Of a stretch of DNA of 64,000 nt, positions 42,771 to 53,788 are shown in pieces. The DNA comes from Maribacter algarum (ex Zhang et al. 2020) (lineage in GTDB: Bacteria; Bacteroidota; Bacteroidia; Flavobacteriales; Flavobacteriaceae). Within the stretch, counting starts at the first letter, position 1; every line of letters begins with the position of its first letter. The notes under the pieces were generated by a model, which saw only the letters and a program-made list of their open reading frames with translations, was not told the origin of the DNA and made no database searches. The stretch lies in NCBI RefSeq assembly GCF_005885635.1, contig NZ_VATY01000003.1, positions 350,497 to 414,496 on the forward strand. Direction: 5' to 3'. The position numbers and the translations under genes were made by a program.

Positions 42771-42840
42771 TTGTAGTATTTTTTTACAAAAATAGGGTTA
42801 TTTGGATTCTCTTCTTCAAGGGAATGAAAAAAAGTACGAT

Positions 42841-43803
42841 TTAGATGGTGACTTCAAGAAGTTTCACTTCGCTAGTTTTTAGATGAATTCTACTAGAATT
42901 TGCTGACACAAGAACGGTTTCTCCTTTTTGAATTCTTGCCGAACCATGGTCATTTTGAACTTCCACAGAACCGCCAACGCACATGAATATGGTAAAAGAA
43001 TCCCTTTCTGTTATATTCAACTCAAGCTCTTCAGAAAGTTCTATAAAATTGGTTTTAAAATATGGGCAATCCACCATCTTATTTACGGTGTTCATTTCTT
43101 TAGGGTAACCTACTTTAAAATCATCCTTCTTTTCATAATCAATGGCATCTAATGCCTGTTCCGTATGCAGCTCTCTAAGATTTCCGTTTTTATCTCTTCG
43201 GTTGAAGTCAAAAACACGATAGGTTACATCTGACGTCTGTTGTATCTCAGCTAAAAGGACCCCTGCTCCGATGGCGTGAATCTTTCCGGTATTAATAAAA
43301 AAGGTATCGCCCTCCTTAACCGATTCGTAGTTTAATAAATCTAAAAGTGAGTCATTTTCAAGACTTTGGGCATACTCCTCTTTGGTAACATCTTTATTAA
43401 ATCCTACGATGAGACTAGCTTCGTCATCCGCATCCATAATGTACCACATTTCTGTTTTTCCGAAAGAATCGTGACGCTTCTTCGCCAATTCATCATTAGG
43501 ATGTAATTGAATCGAAAGATCTTTCTTCGCATCAATAAACTTGATAAGAATTGGAAAATCCGTACCAAAACGTTCCACTACGCTTTTTCCCAGCACTGAT
43601 TCCGGATTTCTATTAATCAACTCCTGTAAAGAAGTGCCTGACAACTCTCCATTGGCAACAACCGAAACATCGCCTTTTACAGTCGAAAGCTCCCAACTTT
43701 CACCAGTAATATCATTTTCGATAGGCTTGCCCAGTTTATCCTTTAGTTTGGTGCCTCCCCAAAGACGTTCTTTTAATATCGGTTTAAACTTAAATGGGTA
43801 CAT
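42841..43803 (-). CDS. manA: Type I mannose-6-phosphate isomerase
   Basis: A 320-aa zinc-dependent isomerase interconverting mannose-6-phosphate and fructose-6-phosphate, for GDP-mannose and polysaccharide precursor supply. Conserved features are KPILKERLWGGTKLKD at the N-terminus, LIKFIDAKKDLSIQLHPND with its zinc ligands, GKTEMWYIMDAD, GKIHAIGAGVLLAEIQQTSD and TYRVFDFNRRD. The length fits the short bacterial ManA form, and the final beta-domain ends ELLEVTI. It lies 81 bp downstream of queD, loosely grouped with idi. Confidence 0.94.
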   Translation of the reverse strand: MYPFKFKPILKERLWGGTKLKDKLGKPIENDITGESWELSTVKGDVSVVANGELSGTSLQELINRNPESVLGKSVVERFGTDFPILIKFIDAKKDLSIQLHPNDELAKKRHDSFGKTEMWYIMDADDEASLIVGFNKDVTKEEYAQSLENDSLLDLLNYESVKEGDTFFINTGKIHAIGAGVLLAEIQQTSDVTYRVFDFNRRDKNGNLRELHTEQALDAIDYEKKDDFKVGYPKEMNTVNKMVDCPYFKTNFIELSEELELNITERDSFTIFMCVGGSVEVQNDHGSARIQKGETVLVSANSSRIHLKTSEVKLLEVTI

Positions 43804-43884
43804 ATCTTAATTGATTTATTTGGTGAAATTAATTTCAAGATATAAATGGCAATCCCCCTCGAGCTTCGAGATGTAGGAATAATC

Positions 43885-44298
43885 CTAATTCATACCTGAA
43901 AAAGTAACGAAATTTCGAGGTGTTTCGTATAAAGTAACTTCAAGTTCTTTTTCTAAATCGATATGTGGACGTAGTTTATTCCAGATTACAACAGCGATAT
44001 TTTCAGCAGTAGGATTTAAATCTTTGAATTCAGGAACCTCAACATTTAAATTTTTATGGTCAAAGGCGTTTTCAACTTCTGATTTAATCAAATCTTTCAG
44101 AATCTTCACGTCAATAACAAATCCCGTTTCTGAATCTATTTCTCCATAGACACTAACGATAAGTTCGTAGTTATGCCCATGAAAGTTCGGATTATTACAT
44201 TTACCGAAAATTTCATCGTTTTTTTCAAAACTCCAGTCTGGGCGATACAACCGATGGGCTGCGTTGAAATGAGCTCTTCTACTTACTTTTACTTTCAT
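43885..44298 (-). CDS. queD: 6-carboxytetrahydropterin synthase (QueD)
   Basis: A 137-aa tunnel-fold enzyme converting dihydroneopterin triphosphate to 6-carboxytetrahydropterin for queuosine synthesis. The zinc ligands are the His of AAHRLY and the two of FHGHNY. The catalytic Cys is in GKCNNPNFHGHNYELIV. The C-terminal FETPxNF-type ending appears as YETPRNFVTFSG. A pterin synthase (PTPS) role in Bacteroidota cannot be fully excluded. It starts 1 bp after the idi stop, so the two are cotranscribed. Confidence 0.92.
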   Translation of the reverse strand: MKVKVSRRAHFNAAHRLYRPDWSFEKNDEIFGKCNNPNFHGHNYELIVSVYGEIDSETGFVIDVKILKDLIKSEVENAFDHKNLNVEVPEFKDLNPTAENIAVVIWNKLRPHIDLEKELEVTLYETPRNFVTFSGMN

Positions 44299-44299
44299 T

Positions 44300-44827
44300 T
44301 CAGGAAAGGTTTTTCGTCAAGTGTTCATAAAACTTCTCAAAAATTATTTTAAACCAGGCCGTATATTCACCGGGGTTCTTCGCAATATCCTCTTTAATGT
44401 CGATAGGTTTCATCCATTTCCAATCGGCAACTTCATCGGTATTTATAACTGGTGCTTTATTGTAGTCACCAATCATGACATGGTCTAATTCATGTTCGGT
44501 AAGCCCATTATCAAAAGGCGCTTTGTAGATAAAAGAGCATAATTCCGTAAGTTCCGTCACAAAACCCATCTCTTCTTGCAATCTTCTTTTTCCAGCAACA
44601 ATATTGTTTTCTCCTTCACGTTGATGGCTGCAACAAGTGTTTGTCCAAAGTAATGGAGAATGGTATTTATGCCCTGCACGTTGTTGCAGCATCGTTTCCC
44701 CTTTATCATTCATCACAAAAACTGAAAATGCTCTATGTAAAACCGCCTTTTCGTGGGCTTCCATTTTAGGCATAAGACCTATCTGCTCATCATTTTCATT
44801 AACTAGAATTACCTTCTCTTCTTTCAA
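44300..44827 (-). CDS. idi: Isopentenyl-diphosphate delta-isomerase, type I
   Basis: A 175-aa Nudix-fold metalloenzyme interconverting isopentenyl and dimethylallyl diphosphate. The catalytic Cys and metal-binding residues are in WTNTCCSHQREGEN, and the Nudix-like helix in GKRRLQEEMGF; the terminal catalytic region has HVMIGDYN and DEVADWKWM. The length fits type I enzymes. A TATTTTTG -7 box lies 34 bp upstream, so idi is probably the first gene of an idi-queD(-manA) transcript. Confidence 0.95.
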   Translation of the reverse strand: MKEEKVILVNENDEQIGLMPKMEAHEKAVLHRAFSVFVMNDKGETMLQQRAGHKYHSPLLWTNTCCSHQREGENNIVAGKRRLQEEMGFVTELTELCSFIYKAPFDNGLTEHELDHVMIGDYNKAPVINTDEVADWKWMKPIDIKEDIAKNPGEYTAWFKIIFEKFYEHLTKNLS

Positions 44828-44861
44828 ATTATTCTCTTTTAAAGACCAATAGCATTTTTAA

Positions 44862-44869
44862 CAAAAATA
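44862..44869 (-). promoter_or_regulatory. Putative -7 box for idi-queD (TATTTTTG)
   Basis: A minus-strand TATTTTTG, a TAnnTTTG match, 34 bp upstream of the idi ATG. A TTTTTAAC stretch occupies the -33 region on the same strand. Confidence 0.45.
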
Positions 44870-45061
44870 ACACCTTTAGGGTAGTTAAAAAGGGTCTAAG
44901 GAATAAAATATGCTTATGGTAGCATCGGTCAGGATAATGTAAATACGAATTCTCTTATCAAATTTTATTCTATCATAAAACAAGCCTTGAAAGAAAATTG
45001 ATTTAGAAAAGTGTCTTTTAAATCGGTAAAAAAATCTGTATTTTTAAGTCAAAAGGATGTT

Positions 45062-45559
45062 ATGAAAAGACTCTCCATATTTTTAATCTCTTTTTTAATC
45101 TCAGGTGTTGCATTAGGTCAAGGAAAACTTTCTAAAAAAGAATTGCGCGAAAAGCGTAAAGCTGCCAAACAAGCTGAGCTGCATCAAAAATTAGTTGAAT
45201 CAGTCAAGGACTCTTCATGGGGCTTTTTTCCGTACAAAATAACCTCAACACTCAAATCCGGAGATGATGGAGGAATGTTTACATTTTCTGATATGCGGAT
45301 GACCTTGTTCAATGTCTTTATCCCAAATGCCAAAAACGTTGACAAACAAAATAGAATCCCTTCTTATGATGCCCAAGTTTCTAATTATAACTATGAAATA
45401 GATGACTTAGAAAATATTCAGATTTCATTAGTTTTTGAATATGAAAGGGATACATATTCTTTTCTGTTAAAAAAATTAAAAGATGAAAAATGGGCTTCAT
45501 TAAAACTCTTAGCGAACAATAAAATTTTAGGAACTTACAATGGTCCTCTTAAACAATAA
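45062..45559 (+). CDS. Secreted hypothetical protein
   Basis: 165 aa from the ATG at 45062, which begins a signal peptide (MKRLSIFLISFLISGVALGQ); the frame runs 17 codons further upstream without a clear reason to use it. After the signal comes a highly basic stretch (KLSKKELREKRKAAKQAELH) then a beta-rich domain (GGMFTFSDMRMTLFNVFIPN). It may be distantly related to DUF4251-like proteins, but I do not claim the family. It is monocistronic, with a strong terminator after it, convergent with the T9SS locus. Confidence 0.7.
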   Translation: MKRLSIFLISFLISGVALGQGKLSKKELREKRKAAKQAELHQKLVESVKDSSWGFFPYKITSTLKSGDDGGMFTFSDMRMTLFNVFIPNAKNVDKQNRIPSYDAQVSNYNYEIDDLENIQISLVFEYERDTYSFLLKKLKDEKWASLKLLANNKILGTYNGPLKQ

Positions 45560-45576
45560 GTATGATTCATTTGAAA

Positions 45577-45608
45577 TAAAAAACCCAATGTTATCATTGG
45601 GTTTTTTT
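45577..45608. terminator. Bidirectional terminator ending the T9SS locus and the 165-aa gene
   Basis: Stem AAAAACCCAATG and CATTGGGTTTTT around a short TTAT centre, with A and T tracts on both flanks. It lies 17 bp past the plus-strand stop and 37 bp past the minus-strand PD40 lipoprotein stop, so it probably ends the long right-hand transcript. Confidence 0.9.
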
Positions 45609-45645
45609 GTGCCATAACATAACGCGGTTAAGCGCGTATTATATT

Positions 45646-46698
45646 TTAATAAACTTCTGGATGAAAATATCCGAAATCTTGTGGTGTTGAAGCTAATAGT
45701 GTAGTGACCTCATCAGAATTTATATTTACCTTTTTAATTTGAAATGGATGTTGTGTAAGGTTGAGGCTATGAAAAAGGATTTCCTTTCCGTCTAAAGACC
45801 AACACATACTTCCCCCATTTGACCCCGTATCGTCTACTAATTTGGTTTCTTCATTACTCTCAACATCATAAACCGTAATGTCAACATTTGTATAGGCTAC
45901 GTTTCCTGCGGAAAAAACGATTTGCTTTCCGTTTGGTGAAAAAGATGGATCGTGATCCCTTGTAAAGTTAGTGGTTAACCTTGTGATGTTAGAAATACTT
46001 TCATTTGTAGCATCATAATCAGCACTATGTAATTCCAATTCTGACAAATCGAAGGATAGTATGTTATTTGGAAACGCCATAAAAATGACTTGCGAATTGT
46101 CAATAGAAAAATTGGGGTCGATTATCCACCAATCTGATAAGTTCTTCGGATTATTCCCCTGAGCATCTGTTGTCACCATTCGCCATTGCTTTCCTTCTGG
46201 AACAATCTGCTCGGATATCATTAGTATTTTAGAACCATCTTTGTTCCATCTTGCGACGCCTTGTCCAGTCCAGCTATGCTTGCCCTTTTCTATTAACACA
46301 CGCTCATTTTTACCGTCAGCATCTACTAAAAGTAACTCAGCTTCTTGGTAATCATCGTGATTTTTCTCAGTATTTGTTGGTGAACGATATACTAAAAATT
46401 TTGATTTATCTGGAGATACTTTAGGCCACCAATAATCATAATTTGGATCACTTAATAGAAGAGTCTCTTGGTCGTCTTGATGCTTGAATAACTCATTATG
46501 ACCATTCTTATCCGAAGAAAAAAGGAACCCTGAAGTTAATTGCTCCTCAGGGATTGGATTTTCACTTATTGGGCTTTCAGAATTTTCATCCTTATCGCAT
46601 GAACCAAATAAAAAGACTATAAGTACCAAAGTCAAAATACAGAGCGCCTGCAAAAGGAAAGTATTTTTTGCAAACTGTATTTTATCTTGTTTTTTCAT
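45646..46698 (-). CDS. PD40 beta-propeller lipoprotein
   Basis: A 350-aa protein with a long lipoprotein signal (hydrophobic segment LCILTLVLIVFLFGSC, lipidated Cys34). WD40-like PD40 repeats follow: PKVSPDKSKFLVYRS, VARWNKDGSKILMIS, PSFSPNGKQIVFSAG and MCWSLDGKEILFHSL. They are the TolB-type six-bladed propeller signature. It is the last gene of the T9SS locus, 27 bp after the 2017-residue protein. PD40 proteins in Bacteroidota often accompany secreted-protein/PorP units and some contribute to T9SS assembly; a partner role here is inference. Confidence 0.88.
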   Translation of the reverse strand: MKKQDKIQFAKNTFLLQALCILTLVLIVFLFGSCDKDENSESPISENPIPEEQLTSGFLFSSDKNGHNELFKHQDDQETLLLSDPNYDYWWPKVSPDKSKFLVYRSPTNTEKNHDDYQEAELLLVDADGKNERVLIEKGKHSWTGQGVARWNKDGSKILMISEQIVPEGKQWRMVTTDAQGNNPKNLSDWWIIDPNFSIDNSQVIFMAFPNNILSFDLSELELHSADYDATNESISNITRLTTNFTRDHDPSFSPNGKQIVFSAGNVAYTNVDITVYDVESNEETKLVDDTGSNGGSMCWSLDGKEILFHSLNLTQHPFQIKKVNINSDEVTTLLASTPQDFGYFHPEVY

Positions 46699-46725
46699 GC
46701 TATTGGTATAACTTTAGAACGTTTA

Positions 46726-49700
46726 TTAATTCAAATAAATATGTCCGGACAATGATTTATTCGTTCCGTCTAAATCTTCATAATTCAAAATATAAAAATA
46801 CGTGCCTACTGGTAATTTTTCACCTGAACTATAAGTTGCCCTAGCTTGCGACCTCCCGTCAAAAGTGTTTCCGTTTGTATTATAGGACGTTGTTGAATAA
46901 ATCAATACTCCCCATCTATTATAAATTTCAAGAGTGTTATTGAGTCGCACATCTAAACCTGTTATAATTAAATAGTCATGTGCACCATCTCCATTGGGCG
47001 TAACCACATTAAATACCTCAACGTCTTCAAAAATTGGCGGTGCATCTGGATCTAAATAATCTGGGGTGCCATCATTATCAGTATCATCATTAGCGTAATC
47101 TCCGTCTTCGTTGATATCTTCGTCTATAGTATTTATTTCATCCTCGTCATCATCAATATCTCTATAATCTGGTTCGTTATCACCGTCGGTATTAGGTAGA
47201 TCATTTATAGGGTCATCAATTTCGTCATTGACATCAATATCAATCTGTTCAATTCCTTCAAAACTATCGTCTAGACCATCATCATCTTTATCTGAACCAA
47301 TAAAAACTACGTCTGGAATACCATCACGATTTTGGTCACTTGCTTCAGTACTATCTGGAACATTATCATTGTCTGAGTCAGTATCCAAATAATCTGGAAG
47401 GTCGACGCCATCGGTATTCAATGGAATTAATCCGATATCAACACCATTCTCATAGGCGTCATCCACTCCATTGGCATTAGTGTCTTGTAGGCTTGGTGGA
47501 ATATATCCAGTAGTAGTTTGCGCTTCTACATTATCAGGAATACCATCATTATCACTATCAATATCTAAGTAATCCGGATAAATATCATTATCGGAATTGG
47601 TAGGGTTCGTAGACGGATCGTTATCGCCATCGGCATTTAAATCCTCGAAAGAATCTAGAATTCCATCGTTGTCACTATCCAAATCAATAATGGCGTCATC
47701 AATGGCATCTCTAAAATCAACGTCACCTCCGTTATTAGCATCTGAATCGGCATCCGGCAGAATAACTGGTGCATTCAAGGGATTATCAATAGTTCCACCT
47801 ACATCCGAATAATCTGCTGTTGAATCAACAGTATCATCTAGACCATCTGAATCGGCATCAATCCCTGATAAAGAGATAGCGGCTTCCGTTCTATCATCCG
47901 CTCCTTCATTATCTGAATCTATATCTAAATAATCAGGTAAGTCAGCACCATCAGTATTTGTTGGTAAAAGTCCGATAGGATATGCAGCATCTACACCATT
48001 GACATCAACAGTTCCATTTGGAGCAATATATCCTATTGTTGTTTGGGCTTCCACGTTATCTGGAATTCCATCTCCATCACTATCGAGATCCAAGAAATCA
48101 TAAATAGTATCAACATCGTCGACACTTTCAGAAAGTGTATAATTTATTGTTTCGCCGTCGGGGTCATTTTGGACCACATCTGGTATACCATCAGCTCCTG
48201 TAGTTCCATTTAGTATTCCGTTGGTATGTGCTTGACCATGGCCAGCCTCCACAACATCTAAAATACCATCATTATCACTATCGAGGTCGAAGGAATCTAT
48301 GATGCCATCATTGTCGGTGTCCAAACAACTAGACGGATTAGCTACCGTGACACTTACGAAATCAATATTCGCACCGGAATAAAAATTTGGGCCAGGAGCA
48401 TTTGAAGTAAAACGTACTGTTGACTGTGCACTGTTCGCTACAAAGGTGTTTTCGTAGTATAACCAAGTATTCGGACCACGAACACCTCCTATAGCTCCTT
48501 GCGCCATTGTATTCTGATTGTCATTTAGTATAGTGTTGTTTGCATCGTCAAGAACAGCAATCTGCAAGTTTACAGTCGAACCTGTGGCGTGCCCCCAGTC
48601 TTCTCCCCAGTATAGTGAAATGGTATAGGTATTACCTGGAACCGTATTGATAATTTGACTGAATTCATTCATGATACCACCGGACCTAGTGGCCGCCCCG
48701 ATAATGTCCATATATTGTCTACCATGGTAAGCTGGAGCCCAAGTTCCACCTTCTACCCATGCATCCATATTTTGGGTATAAACCCAAGATGATATTTGGT
48801 CAGTATTTAAATCTGCACCAATGTAAGCTCCGTTGGCGCCCGCATTGACATAGACAGCTACATCCGTAAAATCATCTCGTTCGAAAGACCCATTTAGTAT
48901 CAAGTTTCCACAACCTTCGTCCGTATCGAGGATACCATCGTTGTCATCATCAAAATCCAATACATCTGGCAAACCATCATTATCATTATCAGGTCGATTA
49001 TCATCAGCGTCTCTAAAGTCGACATCACCACCAGAAGAAGCGTCACCATCTTCATCTGGAAGTATAATTGGCGTAACAAGTGGATTGTCGATGATTCCTC
49101 CTACATCTGAATAATCTGCCGTCGCGTCTGTCGCATCATCCAAACCATCGCTATCCCCATCAGAATTCAGTAGTGTAATTTGTGCCTCTGCCACGTCATC
49201 CCCACCTTCATTATCAGAGTCAGTATCCAAATAATCCGGATTATCGGTGCCATCTGTATTGGTAGGAACCACACCACTCAAATAGGCGGAATTCACACCA
49301 TTATTCGTTAAATAAGTCGCTGCATCATCAGGATTTGGATTGACATATCCAATAGTTGTCTGTGCTTCGACATTATCGGGCATACCGTCACCATCGGAAT
49401 CTAAATCAAGAAAATCATATATTGTATCGGTATCATCAGCACTTTCAGAAAAAGAGTAGTTATATGCTCTATCATCAGGCGTGGATTGAACTATATTTGG
49501 GATTCCATCAACTCCAACGGTTCCACTAACAATACCATTTGTATGTGATGCCCCGTGGCCTATTTCGACCGCATCGAGAATTCCATCATTATCGCTATCT
49601 AAATCAAGGTAGTTGAAAACCCCATCGCCATCCGTATCGCAATCGACTGGTCGTAGTGCAGCTATAGCCCCGCTCATACCAAGATCTGGACCCGTAAGTT

Positions 49701-52700
49701 GGGTAAATGAAAAGCTTACAATTGGGTTTAATTCGTAACCTTCGAAAACAAGAATACCCCAAGATTGCCCAGTACCAGGTCCGTTTCGGACATATCGTAT
49801 TCCAGCAGGATACGGTGCACCTACTCTTTTCACCAAATCAATGGCGTAATTAGGATCACCGCTGTCTTCCCTAGCTTGAAAATCATATACATCCTCGAAT
49901 GCGTCCTGTGTTACGATGAAATCTGCATTTGAAACTATGGTTCCGTCAGCCAGGGTGAGTTGAAAATCTCCAATTTCGTTGGTTGAATGCACATTTCCTA
50001 AAGTTAAAGAAAGACGTCCAACAGGTTCTGCAAAAGTAAATTCATGACCTGGAGCGTCCTCTTCCATAGCAATATGGAACTCATTGGCACCTACTATCGG
50101 ATGTCCTGTAGAAGTTACACTCAATCCATAATCTGCATTTGTAATTGTTTGTCCACTGGCCATTGTATATTTTAACATTCTAGGATTCTCACCAAGACAC
50201 TCCTCAATATCAGGTATACCGTCATTATCGTCATCCATATCCACCCGATCTGGAATAGTATCGTTATCTGTATCCGTGCTATCATCGACAGCATCTCTAT
50301 AATCAACATCTCCACCAATGCCTGCATCCATATCTAAATCGGGTAATCTCACTGGTGTTGTCAATGGATTGTCAATAGTCCCGGCTGGGTCAATAAATCC
50401 CCCTAAATCCTCATCTGTAGAATCATCAAGACCGTCATTGTCAATATCATTGCTCGACAGAGTAATACCAGCCTCGTTGGTATCATTGCCTCCTTCATTA
50501 TCAGAATCTAAATCGAGATAATCCGGGTTATCTGAAGTGTCAGTATTTATAGGTACAATTCCACCCAAATAAGCTGAGTTTACACCATTGTTTAATAAAT
50601 AAGTCGCAGCATCATCAGCATTCGGAGCGATATAACCAATTGTGGTCTGCGCTTCAACATTATCCGGAATACCGTCGCCGTCACTATCTAAGTCCTGATG
50701 ATCAGGATTTATGTCGCTATCGCTATTACGGTTCTGACAAGATGAAACCCTAATGGTAAAATCATCAAAGACGGAGTAGGCAACATTGCCATCGTTTTGT
50801 TGATTGTAAGCATAGACTCGCATGGTATAGTTCGTATTCTCTTCAAGATTATAGGTTACACCGGAGGGAAATAAGTCAAAAAATTCCGATACTCCATTTG
50901 TCGGATAATGAATTCTAATATCAGAGTAAAGCAAGACCGAGGTTGTAAAATTATCCTTCGAGATAGCCAGGGCAACATCGTAGGAGTTTCCTATTATCGT
51001 ACCACCTCCATTTTGATACCAATTCATACCCACCCTTTCCATTAAAGGATTGATTAATCCAACGGCAGTTGTAAAACTAACCTCAACATATTCTTCTTGA
51101 GCTATTGCTTCGCTATAGTTCAAGGCGTCCATATTGGATAATTGTAGCTCTGAATTTGGAGAACCACCCGTTAAACCGGCACCCGTCGTAACATCGGTAG
51201 TGTTAGAAATAAGCCAATTCGAAATTGCTGGGTTCTGAACAAAATCATTAGTCCTAGTTCCAACGGGAGTGTTAAATTCCCAAGCAAAATAATCGTCATT
51301 AATGCACTCCATTCCTTCAGCCGTGTCCAATATCCCATCATTGTCATCATCTTCATCTGTTCTATCGTCTACACCGTCGCTATCTATATCATCTGATACG
51401 GTAAGATATACATAGGCCACATCTGTACCTCCACCGGCATCGGTAATTTCATAACTAAATGTATCCGTACCAAGAAAGCCATTGTTCGGCGTATAGGTGA
51501 AAAAATCATCGTTGGAGTCAACAGGCGTACCATTATCATTTAGGGCTATTGTACCATTAACAGGTAATGTAAAGTTTGTTATCGCCCCATTTGCTTGCAG
51601 ACCTGAACTTCCGAAATTATCGTTGTCAAGAACGTTAACGACATTATCGGTAGTATTAATGGCCACATTCAAATTATCAAATATTGCTTCAAGTTTAATA
51701 ATTATAATAGCTATCCCGGTATCACAAACGCTTGCATTAGGTGGAGGAAGGCATACTTCATATTCAAAGGTATCATTTCCTGTATAGCCGGGATTAGGCA
51801 CGTAATTGAATGTCCCATCCGGATTGAAAGTCAAATTTCCATTTGAAGTGGTGGTAGTAAGTGTATATGTACTACCCGCGGGTACCATGTCATTTTCGCC
51901 GATATCACCATTGCCTTCACGATCTAATTTGATTTCAAGGGTATCATCCTCTGCATAGGTTTGCATCAAAAAGAACTTGCCATCACCATGGTCGGTTGTT
52001 GCACCTAGATAACGAATCGAAGTGATCAAAGAACCAACTGGCGCCATGTCAGAAAGATGATATAGAGCAATACCGATTACTTGGTTATTTTCATTGTTTC
52101 TCCCACTACTCCAATAATCGCTATTTGCGGAAGGTGCCACCTGAGGCCCTACACCAGTCAAATTGAATTCGTTTCTAACAAATGTGCGACCCAATAATTG
52201 TTCCGGCCCACCTCCTGCAGGAATACCGTGCAATTCAATATACATACAGTTATTACCGCCACGCTCTGTAATGGCAATAACCCCATCCGGATTTGAAGGA
52301 ATACCAGGTAGATATCGGATTGTTTGAATCTGTGCATTTGTAGTAGCAACGGCCGTATAGTCATTGCAAAAATTATCCCCAGCACTATTGGATTGAAAAT
52401 AATGATTAAGGTTCAATGATTGATAAGCGTCTAGAGCATCGGAAGCCCAATTGGGATCATCACTTCCACTGGTGGTTTGGGTACCGTTTGTCCATATATT
52501 ATTTTGATTATGACCACCAGGTCCAAGATTGGTCATCTCATATGATGAAGGAACAACAAAAGTTGTATAATCTACTCCTCCAATATTTATTGACTGTAAA
52601 TTTGCAGGATCGCTGAGTGAACTTTGATTATCGGCCCAGTTAAAGGTAACTCCTGTTCTGATAGAATTCGCCTGACTATGTGATTTCTGAATAAATGAAA

Positions 52701-52779
52701 ATATAGCAATCACAAAAATCAAGGTTTTTGAGCGCCATAATATATTTAGAAAAAGATGGTCAGTGTTTTTGAGGGGCAT
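46726..52779 (-). CDS. Giant T9SS type B-sorted surface protein with TSP3 repeats and three Cys-bracketed modules
   Basis: 2,017 aa. After a long signal peptide, an N-terminal domain of about 270 residues is followed by two Ig/cadherin-like modules ([13 protein letters not shown] and [14 protein letters not shown]). Long Asp/Asn-rich calcium-binding thrombospondin type 3 runs (such as [16 protein letters not shown]) then alternate with three globular inserts. Each insert starts with a Cys near ECIND, ECLGEN or GCGNL and ends with a Cys (SSC, VDC, SSC). The third insert begins [11 protein letters not shown], like carbohydrate-binding or DUF642-type domains. The C-terminus is a type B sorting domain ([20 protein letters not shown], then [11 protein letters not shown]). 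It is likely exported by T9SS and works with the adjacent PorP/SprF. Confidence 0.92.
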   Translation of the reverse strand: MPLKNTDHLFLNILWRSKTLIFVIAIFSFIQKSHSQANSIRTGVTFNWADNQSSLSDPANLQSINIGGVDYTTFVVPSSYEMTNLGPGGHNQNNIWTNGTQTTSGSDDPNWASDALDAYQSLNLNHYFQSNSAGDNFCNDYTAVATTNAQIQTIRYLPGIPSNPDGVIAITERGGNNCMYIELHGIPAGGGPEQLLGRTFVRNEFNLTGVGPQVAPSANSDYWSSGRNNENNQVIGIALYHLSDMAPVGSLITSIRYLGATTDHGDGKFFLMQTYAEDDTLEIKLDREGNGDIGENDMVPAGSTYTLTTTTSNGNLTFNPDGTFNYVPNPGYTGNDTFEYEVCLPPPNASVCDTGIAIIIIKLEAIFDNLNVAINTTDNVVNVLDNDNFGSSGLQANGAITNFTLPVNGTIALNDNGTPVDSNDDFFTYTPNNGFLGTDTFSYEITDAGGGTDVAYVYLTVSDDIDSDGVDDRTDEDDDNDGILDTAEGMECINDDYFAWEFNTPVGTRTNDFVQNPAISNWLISNTTDVTTGAGLTGGSPNSELQLSNMDALNYSEAIAQEEYVEVSFTTAVGLINPLMERVGMNWYQNGGGTIIGNSYDVALAISKDNFTTSVLLYSDIRIHYPTNGVSEFFDLFPSGVTYNLEENTNYTMRVYAYNQQNDGNVAYSVFDDFTIRVSSCQNRNSDSDINPDHQDLDSDGDGIPDNVEAQTTIGYIAPNADDAATYLLNNGVNSAYLGGIVPINTDTSDNPDYLDLDSDNEGGNDTNEAGITLSSNDIDNDGLDDSTDEDLGGFIDPAGTIDNPLTTPVRLPDLDMDAGIGGDVDYRDAVDDSTDTDNDTIPDRVDMDDDNDGIPDIEECLGENPRMLKYTMASGQTITNADYGLSVTSTGHPIVGANEFHIAMEEDAPGHEFTFAEPVGRLSLTLGNVHSTNEIGDFQLTLADGTIVSNADFIVTQDAFEDVYDFQAREDSGDPNYAIDLVKRVGAPYPAGIRYVRNGPGTGQSWGILVFEGYELNPIVSFSFTQLTGPDLGMSGAIAALRPVDCDTDGDGVFNYLDLDSDNDGILDAVEIGHGASHTNGIVSGTVGVDGIPNIVQSTPDDRAYNYSFSESADDTDTIYDFLDLDSDGDGMPDNVEAQTTIGYVNPNPDDAATYLTNNGVNSAYLSGVVPTNTDGTDNPDYLDTDSDNEGGDDVAEAQITLLNSDGDSDGLDDATDATADYSDVGGIIDNPLVTPIILPDEDGDASSGGDVDFRDADDNRPDNDNDGLPDVLDFDDDNDGILDTDEGCGNLILNGSFERDDFTDVAVYVNAGANGAYIGADLNTDQISSWVYTQNMDAWVEGGTWAPAYHGRQYMDIIGAATRSGGIMNEFSQIINTVPGNTYTISLYWGEDWGHATGSTVNLQIAVLDDANNTILNDNQNTMAQGAIGGVRGPNTWLYYENTFVANSAQSTVRFTSNAPGPNFYSGANIDFVSVTVANPSSCLDTDNDGIIDSFDLDSDNDGILDVVEAGHGQAHTNGILNGTTGADGIPDVVQNDPDGETINYTLSESVDDVDTIYDFLDLDSDGDGIPDNVEAQTTIGYIAPNGTVDVNGVDAAYPIGLLPTNTDGADLPDYLDIDSDNEGADDRTEAAISLSGIDADSDGLDDTVDSTADYSDVGGTIDNPLNAPVILPDADSDANNGGDVDFRDAIDDAIIDLDSDNDGILDSFEDLNADGDNDPSTNPTNSDNDIYPDYLDIDSDNDGIPDNVEAQTTTGYIPPSLQDTNANGVDDAYENGVDIGLIPLNTDGVDLPDYLDTDSDNDNVPDSTEASDQNRDGIPDVVFIGSDKDDDGLDDSFEGIEQIDIDVNDEIDDPINDLPNTDGDNEPDYRDIDDDEDEINTIDEDINEDGDYANDDTDNDGTPDYLDPDAPPIFEDVEVFNVVTPNGDGAHDYLIITGLDVRLNNTLEIYNRWGVLIYSTTSYNTNGNTFDGRSQARATYSSGEKLPVGTYFYILNYEDLDGTNKSLSGHIYLN

Positions 52780-52831
52780 GGAATTGGTTGATTATTGATT
52801 TTATTTCATACAAACATGTTTATCTTGTTAT

Positions 52832-53785
52832 TTAGAAAAATCTTGGCGATTTCAACTGCCCTTTTGTCTTGATAAAATCATAACGCAATATGACCTCAAA
52901 CGAACCATCATTAAAGGCCGCACTACCTAATTCAGTAACTTCTCTATCATATGCCAAACCAATCAGGAATCCTTCTGAGATATTAAAACCTAGCATCCCA
53001 CTTACCGCTGCATCCCAGCGATACGCAGCTCCTAATATGAATTTATCACTTAGCATGAAATTAGCGGAAAGATCTACTTGTAAAGGGGCGCCTTGAACCA
53101 CCTTGGCCAATACTGTTGGTTTAAATTTCAATGAAGTGTTTAAATCCCAAACATATCCGGTTATAAAATAAAAGTTCATTTGCTCTTTGGCTGTCGATAA
53201 GGAAGATTCATCAAAATGAGTAGTTTGTAAAAACCTTGGTACCGAAAGTCCTGCATAGAATTTGTTGGTATGATAATATACCCCTGCTCCAAAATTCGGG
53301 GTAAATCTGTTATCAATATCTACTGCTAAATTTGGGTCAGTAGTAAATTGGTTCAGTTCAGAGAACTTAACATCTAAAAGGTTTCCACTTGCCTTTAATC
53401 CAAAACTTAATCTAGCTTCTGTTGATGTGTAAATAGTGTATGAAAAGTCAATATCAAAATTCGTTTCTGAAGTAGGGCCGATTTTATCATTTACAACTGA
53501 CAGTCCTAGGCCTACTCCTCTGTACCCTATTGGTGAGTGAATATTAAAAGTTTGTGTAGTAGGTGCTCCATCGAGACCTACCCACTGCGATCTATGAAGG
53601 GCACCGACGCTTAAATGACCTCTCGAGCCCGCATAACCCGGGTTTACACTTACCGTGTTATACATGTATTGTGTATACTGCGCGTCTTGCTGAGCGTACA
53701 TGGATGTACCGGAGACCAACATCAAGAAAATAATCTTGACTAAAGTCGATCTAACACATATATAGTTTTTCACTTGAGACCTCAT
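52832..53785 (-). CDS. T9SS outer-membrane protein PorP/SprF family
   Basis: A 317-aa outer-membrane barrel-type protein with a signal peptide. The PorP/SprF signature is QQDAQYTQYMYNTVSVNPGY, followed by RGHLSVGALHRSQWVGLDGA and SPIGYRGVGLGLSVVNDKIG. SprF-like proteins attach specific type B sorting-domain proteins to the cell surface, as SprF does for the SprB adhesin of Flavobacterium johnsoniae. Here it lies between two such proteins, 52 bp from the 2017-residue one and 3 bp from the 668-residue one, so either or both may be its clients. Confidence 0.95.
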   Translation of the reverse strand: MRSQVKNYICVRSTLVKIIFLMLVSGTSMYAQQDAQYTQYMYNTVSVNPGYAGSRGHLSVGALHRSQWVGLDGAPTTQTFNIHSPIGYRGVGLGLSVVNDKIGPTSETNFDIDFSYTIYTSTEARLSFGLKASGNLLDVKFSELNQFTTDPNLAVDIDNRFTPNFGAGVYYHTNKFYAGLSVPRFLQTTHFDESSLSTAKEQMNFYFITGYVWDLNTSLKFKPTVLAKVVQGAPLQVDLSANFMLSDKFILGAAYRWDAAVSGMLGFNISEGFLIGLAYDREVTELGSAAFNDGSFEVILRYDFIKTKGQLKSPRFF

Positions 53786-53788
53786 AAA

